The notes beneath the pieces are model-generated. The model had not been told where the DNA came from and did no database searches. It saw only the letters and a program-made list of their open reading frames with translations. A stretch of DNA of 64,000 nucleotides, taken from Carboxylicivirga longa (GTDB taxonomy: Bacteria > Bacteroidota > Bacteroidia > Bacteroidales > Marinilabiliaceae). The stretch's first letter is position 1. Each line of letters opens with the position of its first letter. Positions 1-11,300 of this stretch are shown piece by piece. The stretch covers positions 1-64,000 of the forward strand of contig NZ_JBNGOZ010000002.1 in NCBI RefSeq assembly GCF_050589825.1, given 5' to 3'. A program made the translations under genes and the position numbers.

Positions 1-39
1 AAGGAAAGGTTTTTGAAAATAGACCTATGTTATCAACAA

Positions 40-3000
40 CTAATCGGTTTTACAACGCATTATTAAACTATAGCCAATATTATTAATAAATTCCTCGTCA
101 GCATTACTGATCACCAGCTTCTGATCCATGGGTTTATGTGGCTGTTGAGTCTGATACTTTTCCTTTAAAAGCTGACGACGTTTCAGCAAGTTGTAAACCA
201 CATCCATGAGCATATCATTACTAAAGGGCTTGGTAAGATAACGGTCTGCACCCATTTTATAGCCCTTATTAACAGCCCCTTCCTCATCGCGGGCAGTAAG
301 CAATACAACCGGAATATGACTTATGGAGGTGGTGGTTTTCACACGACGGCATAGTTCAATTCCATCCATCACAGGCATCATCACATCTGATACAATCATA
401 TCGGGCTGACGCTCCTCTGTGATTCTCAAGGCTTCCTGTCCATTACCAGCCAGATATATCTTTTTAAAATAAGGGGCAAAAATACTCTTTAAGTAACGTG
501 TCATCTCAGCATTATCATCCACTACCAGAAGCGTCAGTGGTGACAATACGGCTTTAATATTTTCTGATGCCTTGCTATTTGCCACCAACACATCAGTGCT
601 GTTGGTTTGCATTATTGTACCCTCCGGGCTGTTACAATAAGTCAAAGGTAGCGTAAAGTAAAAACGTGCCCCCCCTTCGGGTCGATTATTAGCACCCATG
701 ACACCGCCCTGCATCTCTATCAAAGCGCGGGCATAGGACAGGCCAATGCCATAGCCTTCGTTGTGAGCATCACCTTGCCGATAACGCTCAAATACTCGGG
801 TATCATCACCCGGCTGAAGTCCCATACCTTCGTCGCCAATCGCGATCTCAACCACTTCCTCATCAAGCTTACGGGTTGACCACGACAGAGTGGCTGATGC
901 GCCGGCATACTTAAAAGCGTTAACCATAAGATTGTGTACTACCTTTTTACAGGCTGTCTCATCCATCATCACATTCTCAACGCGATCATCCAGCTGCCAT
1001 GCTATCTGCATATTCCGCTTTTCCAGCTCAAAAACGAATTCATTTACAACCGTCTTTAGCCAGGAATTAAGCGAAACAGCCTTCTTGGACAGCTTTTCAT
1101 CGCCCTGCTCCATCTTACCCAGGCTAAGCGCCTGACCTGTTAAAGCCTTCAGGTGTTGCACCTGACGATTTATGAGTGTGAGCAAATTAAGGGCTGAGGC
1201 AGATAGGTTGTCTGATTTCAGCAGCTGTTCAACAGGACCGGCAATAAGGGTTAGTGGAGTGCGCAGCTCATGAGAGATATTCACCAGAAAATTGAGCTTT
1301 TGATGATTAACGGCACGATCCTTCTGCACCAGGGCCAGCTGTACTTTTCTTTTTCGGCGCTGTTCAGAAAAAAACAGCATTGCTGCCGACACAAGCGCCA
1401 TTATTAGTACTACAGCCCAAATAAACCAGGCTCGCTGCCAAAAAGGAGGCATAACTGTAAATAGCAGCAGCTCCTGAGGCGCAGACCAATCACCATTGGA
1501 AAGTTGGGTTTGCACACTCACCGGATAAGTTCCCGGAGGAAGAAAGGAAAGATCGAACTCAGTATCGTATGACTCGACATAAGGCCTCGCTTTGTTGCCC
1601 ACCTTGTATCGGAAACGCTTATCGCTGAAGAAGTCGTGACTCTTAATTAATAGCGAAAAACGAAAACTTGTATAGTGCCAGGGCACATCTATCTTTTTTG
1701 TAGCCATCAGGTCGGCATAGCGCTTGGCAGATAAGGCTTGTCCATTTTGTTCAACTTGTGTAAGATGCAGCTCCACCGGACTTTCGGATTTTTGATAATA
1801 GCCCTTACGAATATGCACCAAGCCATTAACCCCGCCAAGATACACATCCCCATTCCGCGTGGTAAGCACCGATTTAACCAGGTATTCATTCTGAAAAACT
1901 CCTTCGGAGGCACCATAACGCATGCTTGTATGAAGGGTGGTATTATAAAGTATCAGGTCGCCATTTAGCCCCATCCACAACTGATCATTAACCGGACCTG
2001 ACAGGCTGTTGATGGGCCGATCGGTGTCCGACAGTAGTACCTCACATTGCCTGGTATTCATATCATAAGCGCACAGGGTGCCGGAGCTGGCCACCCATAC
2101 GGTATCCATATTATGACATACTGCCGCCTGTATATCGTCTGTACCGGCCCACTTATGAAGCAGGTCTATACGACGAGCCTCTGCATCGTAGTTATAAATT
2201 CCTTTTTTACTGAAGAAAATACTTGCATCCTGAAAAGTACCCGCAGGCTTCAGTTCGCCATCGCCTTGCAGTTGGGTGGTGCGAGGCAACAACTCAAACC
2301 TTCTCTTTTGAGTATCGAGACGATAAACTTCATTTTCGAGCAGAAGAATAGTACCATTGGAATCTTTCAAAAGGCTCACCCCAAGGTAACGCTGACCAGG
2401 CATCGACAAAGTGTCTGCAATACTCACCGAATAGTTACTGAGCTTGCCCGAATGAATATCAAAATGTTTCAATCCTTCTAAATAGCAATTAAGCAACAAG
2501 CTACCTTGATCAAGCGACACAATTGCATTTACTTTTTTGCCTTTTGTAGAGGCATAATGCTGAAAACGCCCGGTTTGTGAATCATAACGGTTTAAGCCTC
2601 CCCCATCGGTGCCCACCCACACCTGCCCGGCTTCATCTTCGTACAAGCTAAGTACAGCAGGACTGCTTAAGCCCAAAGGACTATTAAATGGTGCATTGGT
2701 ATGAGCCGATATGGACACTTGCTTAATGGCAAACAAACCACTATTAACCGTCCCGAGCCACAAGCCACCGTAGGTATCACAATAAATATGCGATACAGTA
2801 TTTAATCGCAAACGATGAAAAAAAGGAGCGATATTACCGATGTTACTGAAACGATTTGTTAGCAGATCGTAAACCTGCACACCATGTCCATCAGTGCCCA
2901 TCCACAGCTGATTATCCACCTGTGTAATATCAAGGATAACATCATTTTGCAGTGCACTATTGGTCTTTGTAAAATGCCGAAGACATTGGCCTTGCTTATC

Positions 3001-3735
3001 AAAAACCTTAACCCCCTTCTTGTAACCACTGATCCAAAGATGATCACGGTTATCAATACAGGCAGCCATAATCTCGTCTTCTGCAATAAAAGGCACCCGA
3101 CTTAACTGACCACTATTTAAATCACAAAAATAAGCACCCTTCCATCTCGAAATAATCAAGACAGTATTTCCCTGCCACGGAAAAATCTGATAAAAAAGTG
3201 GCAAGCCGGTATTTAATCCTTTAAAATCCAATAACTCAAAGCTTCGGCTTACCATATCATATAAAGCCAGGTGACGACCAGCTCCAAATATCAGCTTTGA
3301 ATTGTGCACCAGCACGTTACTATAAACCGTGTCGCGCTGGGCACGGCCTGTCACAACCTGATGAAAAGTATCGTTATGCCGTGAATAGGTAGCCATTCCC
3401 TTGTCGGTTCCCACCCAAATATCACCCTTATCGTCTTCAGTTATAAAATAAATATAATTGCCCGGCAGGCCATCGGGGGCAGTCTCACGAGCATGATAAC
3501 ATTTCATGCGTGTTCCATCATAACGGTTTAATCCATTACGGGTACCTATCCACAGCATCCCCACTGCATCGCGTAATATTGTTCGAACAGAGTTTTGCGA
3601 CAAACCCTGTTCGATGGCTATTTGTTCTGTATAAAATTGCTTGCTAAGCGGCTTGCCAAAGGCACTCTGAAAATTTCCCCAAAAAAAGAGCCCTATGCCA
3701 AATAATACTAACAATGTATGCTTCGAAAAATTCAT
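40..3735 (-). CDS. Hybrid two-component sensor (HTCS) lacking the C-terminal AraC domain
   Basis: Hybrid sensors of this family detect glycan fragments in the periplasm and switch on the neighbouring polysaccharide utilisation genes. Domains in order: signal peptide (about 1-27), Reg_prop beta-propeller repeats (about 30-670, with motifs such as WIGTRNGL and WVGTDKGM), Y_Y_Y domain (about 690-765), one membrane helix (about 770-790), HisKA with the phospho-His in ISHELRTPL (near 830), HATPase (NLMVNAFKYA, GYGIGLSYA), and a receiver with VVDDN, acceptor Asp in VSDVMMP and Lys in LTKPFS. The protein stops shortly after the DEEFINNI linker, where family members continue into an AraC-type helix-turn-helix, so no DNA-binding output is present. 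The three frames downstream, up to the window edge, do not obviously restore it. It lies 3' of the GH20 gene and probably senses GlcNAc-containing glycans, if functional. Confidence 0.9.
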   Translation of the reverse strand: MNFSKHTLLVLFGIGLFFWGNFQSAFGKPLSKQFYTEQIAIEQGLSQNSVRTILRDAVGMLWIGTRNGLNRYDGTRMKCYHARETAPDGLPGNYIYFITEDDKGDIWVGTDKGMATYSRHNDTFHQVVTGRAQRDTVYSNVLVHNSKLIFGAGRHLALYDMVSRSFELLDFKGLNTGLPLFYQIFPWQGNTVLIISRWKGAYFCDLNSGQLSRVPFIAEDEIMAACIDNRDHLWISGYKKGVKVFDKQGQCLRHFTKTNSALQNDVILDITQVDNQLWMGTDGHGVQVYDLLTNRFSNIGNIAPFFHRLRLNTVSHIYCDTYGGLWLGTVNSGLFAIKQVSISAHTNAPFNSPLGLSSPAVLSLYEDEAGQVWVGTDGGGLNRYDSQTGRFQHYASTKGKKVNAIVSLDQGSLLLNCYLEGLKHFDIHSGKLSNYSVSIADTLSMPGQRYLGVSLLKDSNGTILLLENEVYRLDTQKRRFELLPRTTQLQGDGELKPAGTFQDASIFFSKKGIYNYDAEARRIDLLHKWAGTDDIQAAVCHNMDTVWVASSGTLCAYDMNTRQCEVLLSDTDRPINSLSGPVNDQLWMGLNGDLILYNTTLHTSMRYGASEGVFQNEYLVKSVLTTRNGDVYLGGVNGLVHIRKGYYQKSESPVELHLTQVEQNGQALSAKRYADLMATKKIDVPWHYTSFRFSLLIKSHDFFSDKRFRYKVGNKARPYVESYDTEFDLSFLPPGTYPVSVQTQLSNGDWSAPQELLLFTVMPPFWQRAWFIWAVVLIMALVSAAMLFFSEQRRKRKVQLALVQKDRAVNHQKLNFLVNISHELRTPLTLIAGPVEQLLKSDNLSASALNLLTLINRQVQHLKALTGQALSLGKMEQGDEKLSKKAVSLNSWLKTVVNEFVFELEKRNMQIAWQLDDRVENVMMDETACKKVVHNLMVNAFKYAGASATLSWSTRKLDEEVVEIAIGDEGMGLQPGDDTRVFERYRQGDAHNEGYGIGLSYARALIEMQGGVMGANNRPEGGARFYFTLPLTYCNSPEGTIMQTNSTDVLVANSKASENIKAVLSPLTLLVVDDNAEMTRYLKSIFAPYFKKIYLAGNGQEALRITEERQPDMIVSDVMMPVMDGIELCRRVKTTTSISHIPVVLLTARDEEGAVNKGYKMGADRYLTKPFSNDMLMDVVYNLLKRRQLLKEKYQTQQPHKPMDQKLVISNADEEFINNIGYSLIMRCKTD

Positions 3736-3769
3736 AAAAACAAGACCTTAGAATCCCAACTTTCCTCTG

Positions 3770-3777
3770 CAAAACTA
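3770..3777 (-). promoter_or_regulatory. Candidate -7 promoter box of the hybrid sensor gene
   Basis: The minus strand reads TAGTTTTG, an exact match to the Bacteroidota -7 consensus TAnnTTTG, 35 bases upstream of the sensor start codon. No clear TTTG is seen at the -33 distance; that stretch overlaps the terminator arm of the GH20 gene. The call therefore rests on one box. Confidence 0.35.
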
Positions 3778-3790
3778 CGCATTTTATTGA

Positions 3791-3826
3791 GAAAGCCCCT
3801 GCCAAATTAAATTGACAGGGGCTTTC
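3791..3826 (-). terminator. Hairpin terminator after the GH20 gene
   Basis: Two perfect 11-base arms, GAAAGCCCCTG (3791-3801) and CAGGGGCTTTC (3816-3826), flank a 14-base AT-rich loop and lie 26 bases downstream of the GH20 stop codon. The U-tract is weak. It separates the GH20 gene from the sensor gene. Confidence 0.7.
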
Positions 3827-3851
3827 TGAAACCTTACTAAGCGGATAGTTC

Positions 3852-6161
3852 TTAATTGATGATGACTTCATCTACCGCCATACGAGAGAACTGACCTGCC
3901 CTAACGTGGGAAGGTGGGCAAATACCCGGCTTGGTCAACTTCACTTTTACGAAACGAGCCTTGCACTGAGGCACATTCAGTTCAATCATCTTTTTTGCTA
4001 CACCGGCTTCGAAACGAACAGCCGGAATAAGGCTTTTGCGCTGCACCGACTGAAAGCTTTTATTATCATCCGATACCAGCACTTCTATTTCTGCCGGCAG
4101 ATGTGCGGCTGCTCCACTATTGTTCAGAAAGCTACATACCACGTTATCAAACTCCATAACCTTCAATAAATCAATGGTAAATTCACCATCCTGATTGTAT
4201 AAATCCAGGTATTCTCCATCTGTATTTTTAGCAGTACCCATCAAACCATTACTCACAGTATAAGCCTGCGCATAACGCGCAATAACGGGCTTGCCTGTTG
4301 CCTTGTTAAAGCGACAATTCAGATTGAGAATAGCACCCATGCGTTGTCCATCCTTAAAGGCAGCTGCGCGCATTTTACCGGCTTGCTTGATCGTAACCGT
4401 TCCTTCGTATGGTTGGGATGTGTTCTTGGGTTCGCTACCATCCAGCGTATAATATATGCTTACATCAGGACGAATACAACTGAGGCTCACCTCAAGATGT
4501 CCCTCGACCGGCTGTACCTCATGAAAAAGGTTATTTACTGAGTTGGCATAATTGAGACCCTCCTTTTTATAAATAGTCATAAGGCGATCGTTGCGCCCAA
4601 TAAAATCGGCCCAGTCTTTATTTTGTACTTCAGTCCAGGCATTTTCAGCAAAGGCACTCATGCGAGGGAAGATCATATATTCGGCCTCCTGGGGCGTAGT
4701 TACAAACTCTGTCCATAGACAAGCCTGTATGCCTTTTAGCAATTTCTCTTGCTCTGCTGACAGCAGTTCAGTGGCTTGGTATTTATAAACATCTTCAAGA
4801 GTATTGTTACCAAAATAGGTATAGGGCTCGAACCACTGAGGGCCCTGATAACGTATGAAATACAAAGCCTTGGCAGGTGTCATAATGATAGGGTTGCCTT
4901 GTTCGGCAGCTTTTACAGCGGCAAAGCCATTACCGCGCCACCCCATAACAGTGGTCCCCTCAGGCACTTCTGCATTGGTGAGCTCATCCCAGCCCATCAC
5001 TTTTTTGCCCTTGCCATTAATATAAGCTGCCATGCGCTTAATAAAATAACCCTGCAGATCTTCCGAGCAAGTCAGGCCTTCTTCTTTGATGCGCGCCTGA
5101 CACAAAGGGCACTGATTCCAATGCGTTTTATTGGCCTCATCGCCACCCAGGTGGATATACTCCGACGGGAATAGTTCACATACTTCATCAATCATATCCT
5201 CAAGGAAAGCATACACCGAATCGTTGCCGGCACAATAGATAACTTTAGAGAACTCACCACCCATGCCCGGCACAACCTTAATGGGTTTGGGCGTTGTTGG
5301 ACATGCCAGATTTGGGTAAGCCGCCAAGGATGACAGGGTGTGTGCGGGCATCTCTATTTCCGGAATAATCTCAACACTACGCGCCTGTGCATAAGCAACC
5401 ATCTCACGAATATCGTTCTGAGTGTAATACCCCCCCATTTGCTCGGGCTCACCATCTACGGGGTTAGGGCGCAATGAGAAGAAAGTGTTACGCTCGGCCC
5501 GCCAGGCTCCCTCATCGGTAAGTGCAGGATATTTTTTTATCTCTAAACGCCAGCCATTATCATCTACCAGGTGGAAATGCAAATAATTAACCTTGTGCAT
5601 GGCTAGCTGGTCAATCAAGCGTAGTACAAATTCCTTCGGCAAAAAATGACGCGACACGTCCAGCATAAAGCCCCTGTAAGCAAAGCGCGGAGCATCCTGA
5701 ATCCGTAGGCCGGGAACCGTCCATGCCTGATCTTTCTGCCAGCTGTCCTCAAAAATGGCCAGGGGCAGTAACTGTCGTAATGTTTGTACCGCATAAAAGA
5801 ATCCATTGTAAGTAGCGGCTTCAATCACCACACCATCCTTATTGGTTTCGAGGGTATAAGCCTCCTTGCCTAATGCAGCATTGGTTTTCAGCGTTACAGC
5901 ATTGCGCTTTTGTCTTGTACTCAGCTCAGCTTTATAACTATAGTTAGCAGCCACCCTAAACTGTTCAAGCAGAGCATTTAAAGCACTTATATTAGCAGGA
6001 CTATCGACCAACCAGCGAGTATTTTCGTTAAACTCAAAACCTTGTCCTTTAGCAATGCAATGGTTCGGTTTGGGTATTACATCCACCGAGGCCTGCACAA
6101 CAGAAAGCCCACAAATCAGCAGCACAAAAAGCGCACAAAGTCTTAATTTATTCATCATCAT
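3852..6161 (-). CDS. GH20 beta-N-acetylhexosaminidase (first of three)
   Basis: GH20 enzymes release terminal beta-linked GlcNAc or GalNAc by substrate-assisted catalysis. The 769-residue product has a signal peptide (about 1-24) and the GH20b N-terminal domain (about 28-150). The TIM barrel carries HFHLVDDNGWRLEIKKYPALT near 195-215 and the catalytic Asp-Glu pair in HLGGDEANKTHW near 340. A chitobiase-type C-terminal domain (SIYYTLDGSEP) and a discoidin-like tail (about 640-769) follow. The start has three ATGs in a row (MMMNKL), so the exact start is uncertain by two codons. The gene is 284 bases from susD and has a hairpin in that gap, so it may have its own promoter. In context it would act on GlcNAc exposed by the GH18 enzyme upstream. 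Confidence 0.93.
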   Translation of the reverse strand: MMMNKLRLCALFVLLICGLSVVQASVDVIPKPNHCIAKGQGFEFNENTRWLVDSPANISALNALLEQFRVAANYSYKAELSTRQKRNAVTLKTNAALGKEAYTLETNKDGVVIEAATYNGFFYAVQTLRQLLPLAIFEDSWQKDQAWTVPGLRIQDAPRFAYRGFMLDVSRHFLPKEFVLRLIDQLAMHKVNYLHFHLVDDNGWRLEIKKYPALTDEGAWRAERNTFFSLRPNPVDGEPEQMGGYYTQNDIREMVAYAQARSVEIIPEIEMPAHTLSSLAAYPNLACPTTPKPIKVVPGMGGEFSKVIYCAGNDSVYAFLEDMIDEVCELFPSEYIHLGGDEANKTHWNQCPLCQARIKEEGLTCSEDLQGYFIKRMAAYINGKGKKVMGWDELTNAEVPEGTTVMGWRGNGFAAVKAAEQGNPIIMTPAKALYFIRYQGPQWFEPYTYFGNNTLEDVYKYQATELLSAEQEKLLKGIQACLWTEFVTTPQEAEYMIFPRMSAFAENAWTEVQNKDWADFIGRNDRLMTIYKKEGLNYANSVNNLFHEVQPVEGHLEVSLSCIRPDVSIYYTLDGSEPKNTSQPYEGTVTIKQAGKMRAAAFKDGQRMGAILNLNCRFNKATGKPVIARYAQAYTVSNGLMGTAKNTDGEYLDLYNQDGEFTIDLLKVMEFDNVVCSFLNNSGAAAHLPAEIEVLVSDDNKSFQSVQRKSLIPAVRFEAGVAKKMIELNVPQCKARFVKVKLTKPGICPPSHVRAGQFSRMAVDEVIIN

Positions 6162-6257
6162 AAATAAGTATTTATTATAATATTTATTTTTACCAAAAAA
6201 ATACCTCTTAGATTATTCATTTAGTTAATTAATTATAATTTTTATCAAAACAAATAA

Positions 6258-6290
6258 TGAGCCTGCCCACTGCTTAGCAGGTCAGGCTCA
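6258..6290 (-). terminator. Hairpin terminator or attenuator after susD
   Basis: Arms TGAGCCTG (6258-6265) and CAGGCTCA (6283-6290) form an 8-bp stem with an inner partly paired segment. On the minus strand it is followed by a T-rich run. It lies about 155 bases after the SusD stop and about 100 bases before the GH20 start, so it likely sets GH20 expression apart from the SusCD operon. The rest of the gap between the two genes (6162-6445) is AT-rich, with no ORF or convincing promoter. Confidence 0.6.
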
Positions 6291-6445
6291 TCGGAGATGT
6301 ATTAAGCTGATTTTTTTGCGAGTCGTCTATTGACATACTATCAGCAACGATTAAGTCATATTAACTTAAAACCGTTTGTGAAATAAACTCTTTTTGAGCT
6401 TACGCAAATTACTTAATAAAAACTATAAAGCACTATGTCTTAATA

Positions 6446-8368
6446 TTAATCCAGATCCACAGCATAGTCTGCAATTCCTGCCACTTTACTGGGCCATCCG
6501 GGGTTTTGATAAATGGTGGAACTATTAACATCACCATTGGGCGAAGTCATAATGATCTCACTCACAGGTATAGGCTCCAGATAGTGCGCCTTGGGGAAAG
6601 TGTATCCACCATAAGACGGAGAGGAAGCATTGAGTCGCAAGGGCTGTACATAGTTACCCATGCCACTTTGCGATACTACGCCGGCCTGTATATCCTTAGG
6701 ATCGTAGTATTGATACATGTCTTCCCACAGGTTAATACCTTCGATGTTATAGTTAACCATATGATCGAGGGCACGCCAGCGCTTCAGGTCATTATAACGA
6801 AACCCTTCGGCCACAAACTCACAACGACGCTCGCGGCGAATATTGTAAAGCGTAGGTGAAACGTAAGTACCTGCCGACTTGGTAGCCAGATCCGTTTCCT
6901 GCTCTAAAATGGTGGCGGCAATGGTTGCGTTGTAATCCTCATCAACACCAGCACGATTGCGCAAGGCTCTCCAATAAGTGTCGCAGTTACCACCCAATGC
7001 ACCATGACGCTCGTAATACGCCTCAAGATAAATCAAGTAGGCTTCAGCTGCACGGAAAACAGGCACATCAGTAGTTCCGGCTCCAGCCTCATCCTGTCCA
7101 TCTTCGGTACTCATCCACTTCTTAATCTCATAACCGGTAGCCGTACCCTGGTTACCCACAACATGGATATTCGGCAGGTAATCCACCACGGTATCATTTA
7201 CGAGCTCTCCATTTTGTTCAATCTGACGCATTACAAAACCGGCATCCTTAACTGAAGATACTAATCGATTATCGCGGTTCTTTAGTACATCGTGCACCAT
7301 CAAATCCCCCTGATACAAACCTTCCGAATCAGCATATAAAGGCATACCGTTGCTCAACAGGAAGTTTTCGACGAAGGCCTTTGTAAGTCCTGTACCTGCA
7401 CCTGTCCGCGACAAGTAATGCGTGGCACTGTGCGATACAACTCCCTCCTCGTAGTAAAGGGCAAGGATCACTTCGGGAATGCTTTCAAGACCTTTTATAC
7501 GGTTAAACATCTCCTGATAATCATCGTGCAGCGGACGCGCCTGCGCCACCGCATCAGCGGCTTCGTAAGCCTGCTCGAAGAACCAGTTGTATTCGGCCTC
7601 GATGCCACCGGCCAGAAACTGAAAATCGGGGTACATGGCATGTCCGGGCCATTTGGCATTACCCGGAGCCAGGGCAGTGCCCTGATGATACTTTAACCAG
7701 GTAGCTTCATACAAGGCCACTCGCCCTTTCATCAGACGTGCTGCATCCTTGCACAAACGTCCTGTTTCAGGCGCTTCATCCAGCATCAGCTCAATGGCTT
7801 TGTCCAGGTCAGACAGTATGAAACGAGCAACCTCATTGCGGGGTGCTCTTTTACTAGCCTGCACAAGTCCCTCAAAGTCGTTGGAGAGCATCTCCGTAAG
7901 AATGGGAACATCACCAATGGTTGAAAGCAAACGAAAGTAATCATAGGCTCTAAAGAAATACGCTTCTCCCACATAGTGATCCAACAGTATTTCGGTTCCC
8001 ATGATTTTACCGGCAGCACGCTTTTCGGCAATCTTGGCCAAAAAGTAGTTAATATCACGGATAACCTCAAACTTCCATTCGCTCTGTTTTACTAAAGGCG
8101 TCTGCTTATCACCCTTATAAAAATTAATATTAGGCGTATGTGACGACTGGTTATCGCTATTGTTATCGGCATTATACAAGCCCCCATACCAGTTACTCAT
8201 ACCCGGCAGTTGCTTATAAAAGGTGGTAGTGAACATCGCCAAATCTTCCACCCTATTAAAGTAAGCCTCATCGGATCCAAAATCCAGGGGATCGCGCTCC
8301 AGAAAGTCTTCGCAGCTCCAAAAAGCCGGTATCAGTACTAAACTTAAAATATATAATATTTTCTTCAT
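6446..8368 (-). CDS. SusD/RagB-like surface glycan-binding lipoprotein
   Basis: SusD-like proteins sit on the cell surface as a lid over the partner SusC channel and bind oligosaccharides before import. The 640-residue product has a lipoprotein signal ending at the lipobox Cys in FWSC (near residue 19). The TPR-type N-terminal half includes the YFFRAYDYFRLL signature of the family. The RagB/SusD C-terminal half ends in LEPIPVSEI followed by NQNPGW-like residues. It starts 24 bases after the SusC stop and is clearly co-transcribed. The likely ligand is a GlcNAc-containing glycan, judging from the GH18 and GH20 neighbours (inference). Confidence 0.93.
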   Translation of the reverse strand: MKKILYILSLVLIPAFWSCEDFLERDPLDFGSDEAYFNRVEDLAMFTTTFYKQLPGMSNWYGGLYNADNNSDNQSSHTPNINFYKGDKQTPLVKQSEWKFEVIRDINYFLAKIAEKRAAGKIMGTEILLDHYVGEAYFFRAYDYFRLLSTIGDVPILTEMLSNDFEGLVQASKRAPRNEVARFILSDLDKAIELMLDEAPETGRLCKDAARLMKGRVALYEATWLKYHQGTALAPGNAKWPGHAMYPDFQFLAGGIEAEYNWFFEQAYEAADAVAQARPLHDDYQEMFNRIKGLESIPEVILALYYEEGVVSHSATHYLSRTGAGTGLTKAFVENFLLSNGMPLYADSEGLYQGDLMVHDVLKNRDNRLVSSVKDAGFVMRQIEQNGELVNDTVVDYLPNIHVVGNQGTATGYEIKKWMSTEDGQDEAGAGTTDVPVFRAAEAYLIYLEAYYERHGALGGNCDTYWRALRNRAGVDEDYNATIAATILEQETDLATKSAGTYVSPTLYNIRRERRCEFVAEGFRYNDLKRWRALDHMVNYNIEGINLWEDMYQYYDPKDIQAGVVSQSGMGNYVQPLRLNASSPSYGGYTFPKAHYLEPIPVSEIIMTSPNGDVNSSTIYQNPGWPSKVAGIADYAVDLD

Positions 8369-8392
8369 TGTCGTTCTTTTTACTACTGCACA

Positions 8393-11300
8393 TTAAAATG
8401 TTACCGATAAACCTACTGAATAGGTCGAATACATCGGATAAGCTTTACCAGGTCCGTACTCTGTACCCCCCACAGCCTCGGGATCAACAATCATAAGATT
8501 GGTCCAGGTCAGCAGGTTTTCTCCGGAAAAATAAAGCCGCGCTTTACTAATGTATTTCGACAAGATATGCTTGTTGGGCAGGTTAAAGCCAATCTGTACG
8601 TTTTTAAGGCGTAGATAGGAGGCATCCTGCATGTAGTAATCATTAACATGACGGTTCTCGCCCGATGTTTTCAGACGGGCATAGTATGGGTCGAGGTTAG
8701 CTCCCAGCGGATCGCCTGCCGGACGAAAGTAGTCAAGGTGATCTTTGTACAGTGAACGCTGCCATGGTGCGGCGATACCAAAAAAGGTAGCACTACCATC
8801 AAAGAAATAATCGCGCTTACCCACACCCTGCAGAAAGAGTGAGAAATCGATAAACTTATAGGCACCGCCCAATCGCAATCCGTAGGTATAACGGGGGGTG
8901 GCATTACCAATCACCTCGCGGTCACCCGGATCATAAATGGTGTTACCACCCTGGTTTACACTGCCTGATCCATCCAGATCTTTGTACATAAAATCACCGG
9001 CTCCCCAGTAAGCCCCGAGGCTCGATTGTGAGTATTTATCCTGCCACTGCTGCATCTCCAAATCACTCTTAGCAATACCTTCTACACGATAACCCCAGAT
9101 ATCACCCAGCTTCTTGCCTACAAAATATCCATCGATAGCGCCATCGGGGCTATCATACTTTGTGATCGTGCTTTGGTAGTCACTTAACGAAACGGTTACA
9201 TCGTAGCTAAAATCTGAACCAATACGGTCGCGATAGCTAAGTTCCAATTCCCAGCCTTCTGTTTCCAGCTCGGAGTTATTGGTCCGGGGTGGCTTGGCTC
9301 CGTAAATATTGGGTAAAGCCTTAGCCGGCCCTATCATATCTTTGGTAACACGCTTATACCAATCGAGCGATCCTCGGAAACGGTTCCCCCAAAATCCAAA
9401 ATCAAGACCTACTCCGGTATTTTCAATTTTCTCCCAGGTGAGTGAGCGGGTGAAGGGGGCAGGAGCCGGAAGCTTGTTAGCATTTTCACCTCCTAAAATA
9501 ACACCGCTTGCACCTGGACTCATCACCTGATAGTACGGATAGAAACTGGATGTATTCTGGTTACCCAACTGACCATAAGAGGCCCGCAACTTCAACATTT
9601 CAAATCCCTGTTCAGCCAATGAAGTCCAAAATCCTTCCTGAGCAATGTTCCAACCCAATGAGAATGATGGGAAATACCCCCAGCGCTGCTCGCTCGGGAA
9701 ACGTGAAGCTGCATCGGTTCGGAAGTTTACCTCCGCCATGTATTTATCGCGGAACACATAATTGAAACGCGAAAAAATACCCAGGTTAGACCACTCCCCT
9801 TTCTTTTCCGACATCAGCGGATTTGTTCCGGCCGGAGAAGGTAAAAAGGGTTTGTCATCAATTAATACATCATCGGAGGAAACACGGGTAAACTCCTTGT
9901 AATAGTATTCTGTTTGCACACCCACTAACACTTTGAAGTAATGATCACCTGCCGTTCGCTCGTAATCACTACGGAAGTTAGTGCTCAAATAATTAACATG
10001 TCCATTACCTTTTTCGTAGTATGAAGTACCAGCCGGTGGTTGACGCAGGAAGGTACCATTGGGTCGTACATCGGATTTATCGATCACCCCTTCCAGCACC
10101 TGAAAATACTCGGGCATACCATCAGGCAGTGTCATGGCCAGCTTTTTAAACTGTCGTGTCTCACGCGGGTTCTCCAGACGGCTACCCAGTTCTCCATAAA
10201 ACTTCCAGTTTTTGATAGGCTCAAATGTTAATTTGGCTTGATTATAAACGATGCGGTCATTACGCGTCTGACGTCCCCCATTGGTAAGGGCCGGTATAAG
10301 CGACTCGGGCGAATACTCACCGTTGGGCAAATAAACCGGGATGGTTGGAAAGCGGCGTCCCAGGTTATGGAAAAACAGCGCATTTAATGCGCTAGGCTTA
10401 TCATTCTCGGTAGTTACCAGGCGGGTGTTCCAGTTAAAAGTAAGGTTGTCCAATAAATCCACTTTAATCTTACCATTTACCGACAAACGGCTAAAAGCAT
10501 CATCAGCATAAGTAAATACACCATTCTCCTTCAGGTAATTAGCTGAAAAGAAATAGGACACACCTTCTTTTCCACCGCTGAAGTTCAGGTTATGCTCATA
10601 AGAAGTCACCACATCTTTTAGGTGTACATCGTACCAATTGGTATTGCCAAAGGCCTGCTGCCCTGAGTACCAACGATTTTGCGTGGGGTGAGCTTCCGTA
10701 CCATATGGCAGCTCACCGCGCTGATAGGCCAGAATTTTGGCCAACTGTGCCTGGCTGAACTGCGGACTCTGACCGGAGTTCATATAAGCATCATTAATCA
10801 TCAGTGCAAAGGTGTGCGAGTCCACAGGATCGGGAATGTTAATGGGATCGGCAAAACGAAAGTTGCTCGTGTAATTAACACGGGTATCCTTATTTCCGGA
10901 TTTGGTAGTAATAAGGATAACACCAAAAGGAGCACGCGAACCATAAATAGAGGATGAAGCGGCATCCTTCAGCACTGAAATATTCGCAATATCGTTAGGA
11001 TTCACTGATGACAGGTCTCCTTCCATGCCGTCAATGAGAACCAGCGGACTAGAGTTAGAACCTTCATCAATGGTACCCAAACCACGAATATTAATCTTCA
11101 TCTCCTGACCGGGTGCTCCCCCTAAGTCATTGCTGATATTCAAACCGGCAATGGCGCCTTGCAATCCATCGGCAACATTAGAAATGGGGCGCGAATCTAG
11201 TACTTCAGCATCGATGGTATTCACGGCGCCTGTGGCGTTGGCCCGCTTCTGCGTACCAAAACCTACAATAACCACTTCCTCCAAGTCAAGGTTACTGCTC

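Noticed and set aside
2047..2481. A 144-codon plus-strand frame inside the hybrid sensor gene
   Set aside because: It is antisense to a fully supported gene, shows no domain, and its codons mirror the sensor frame.
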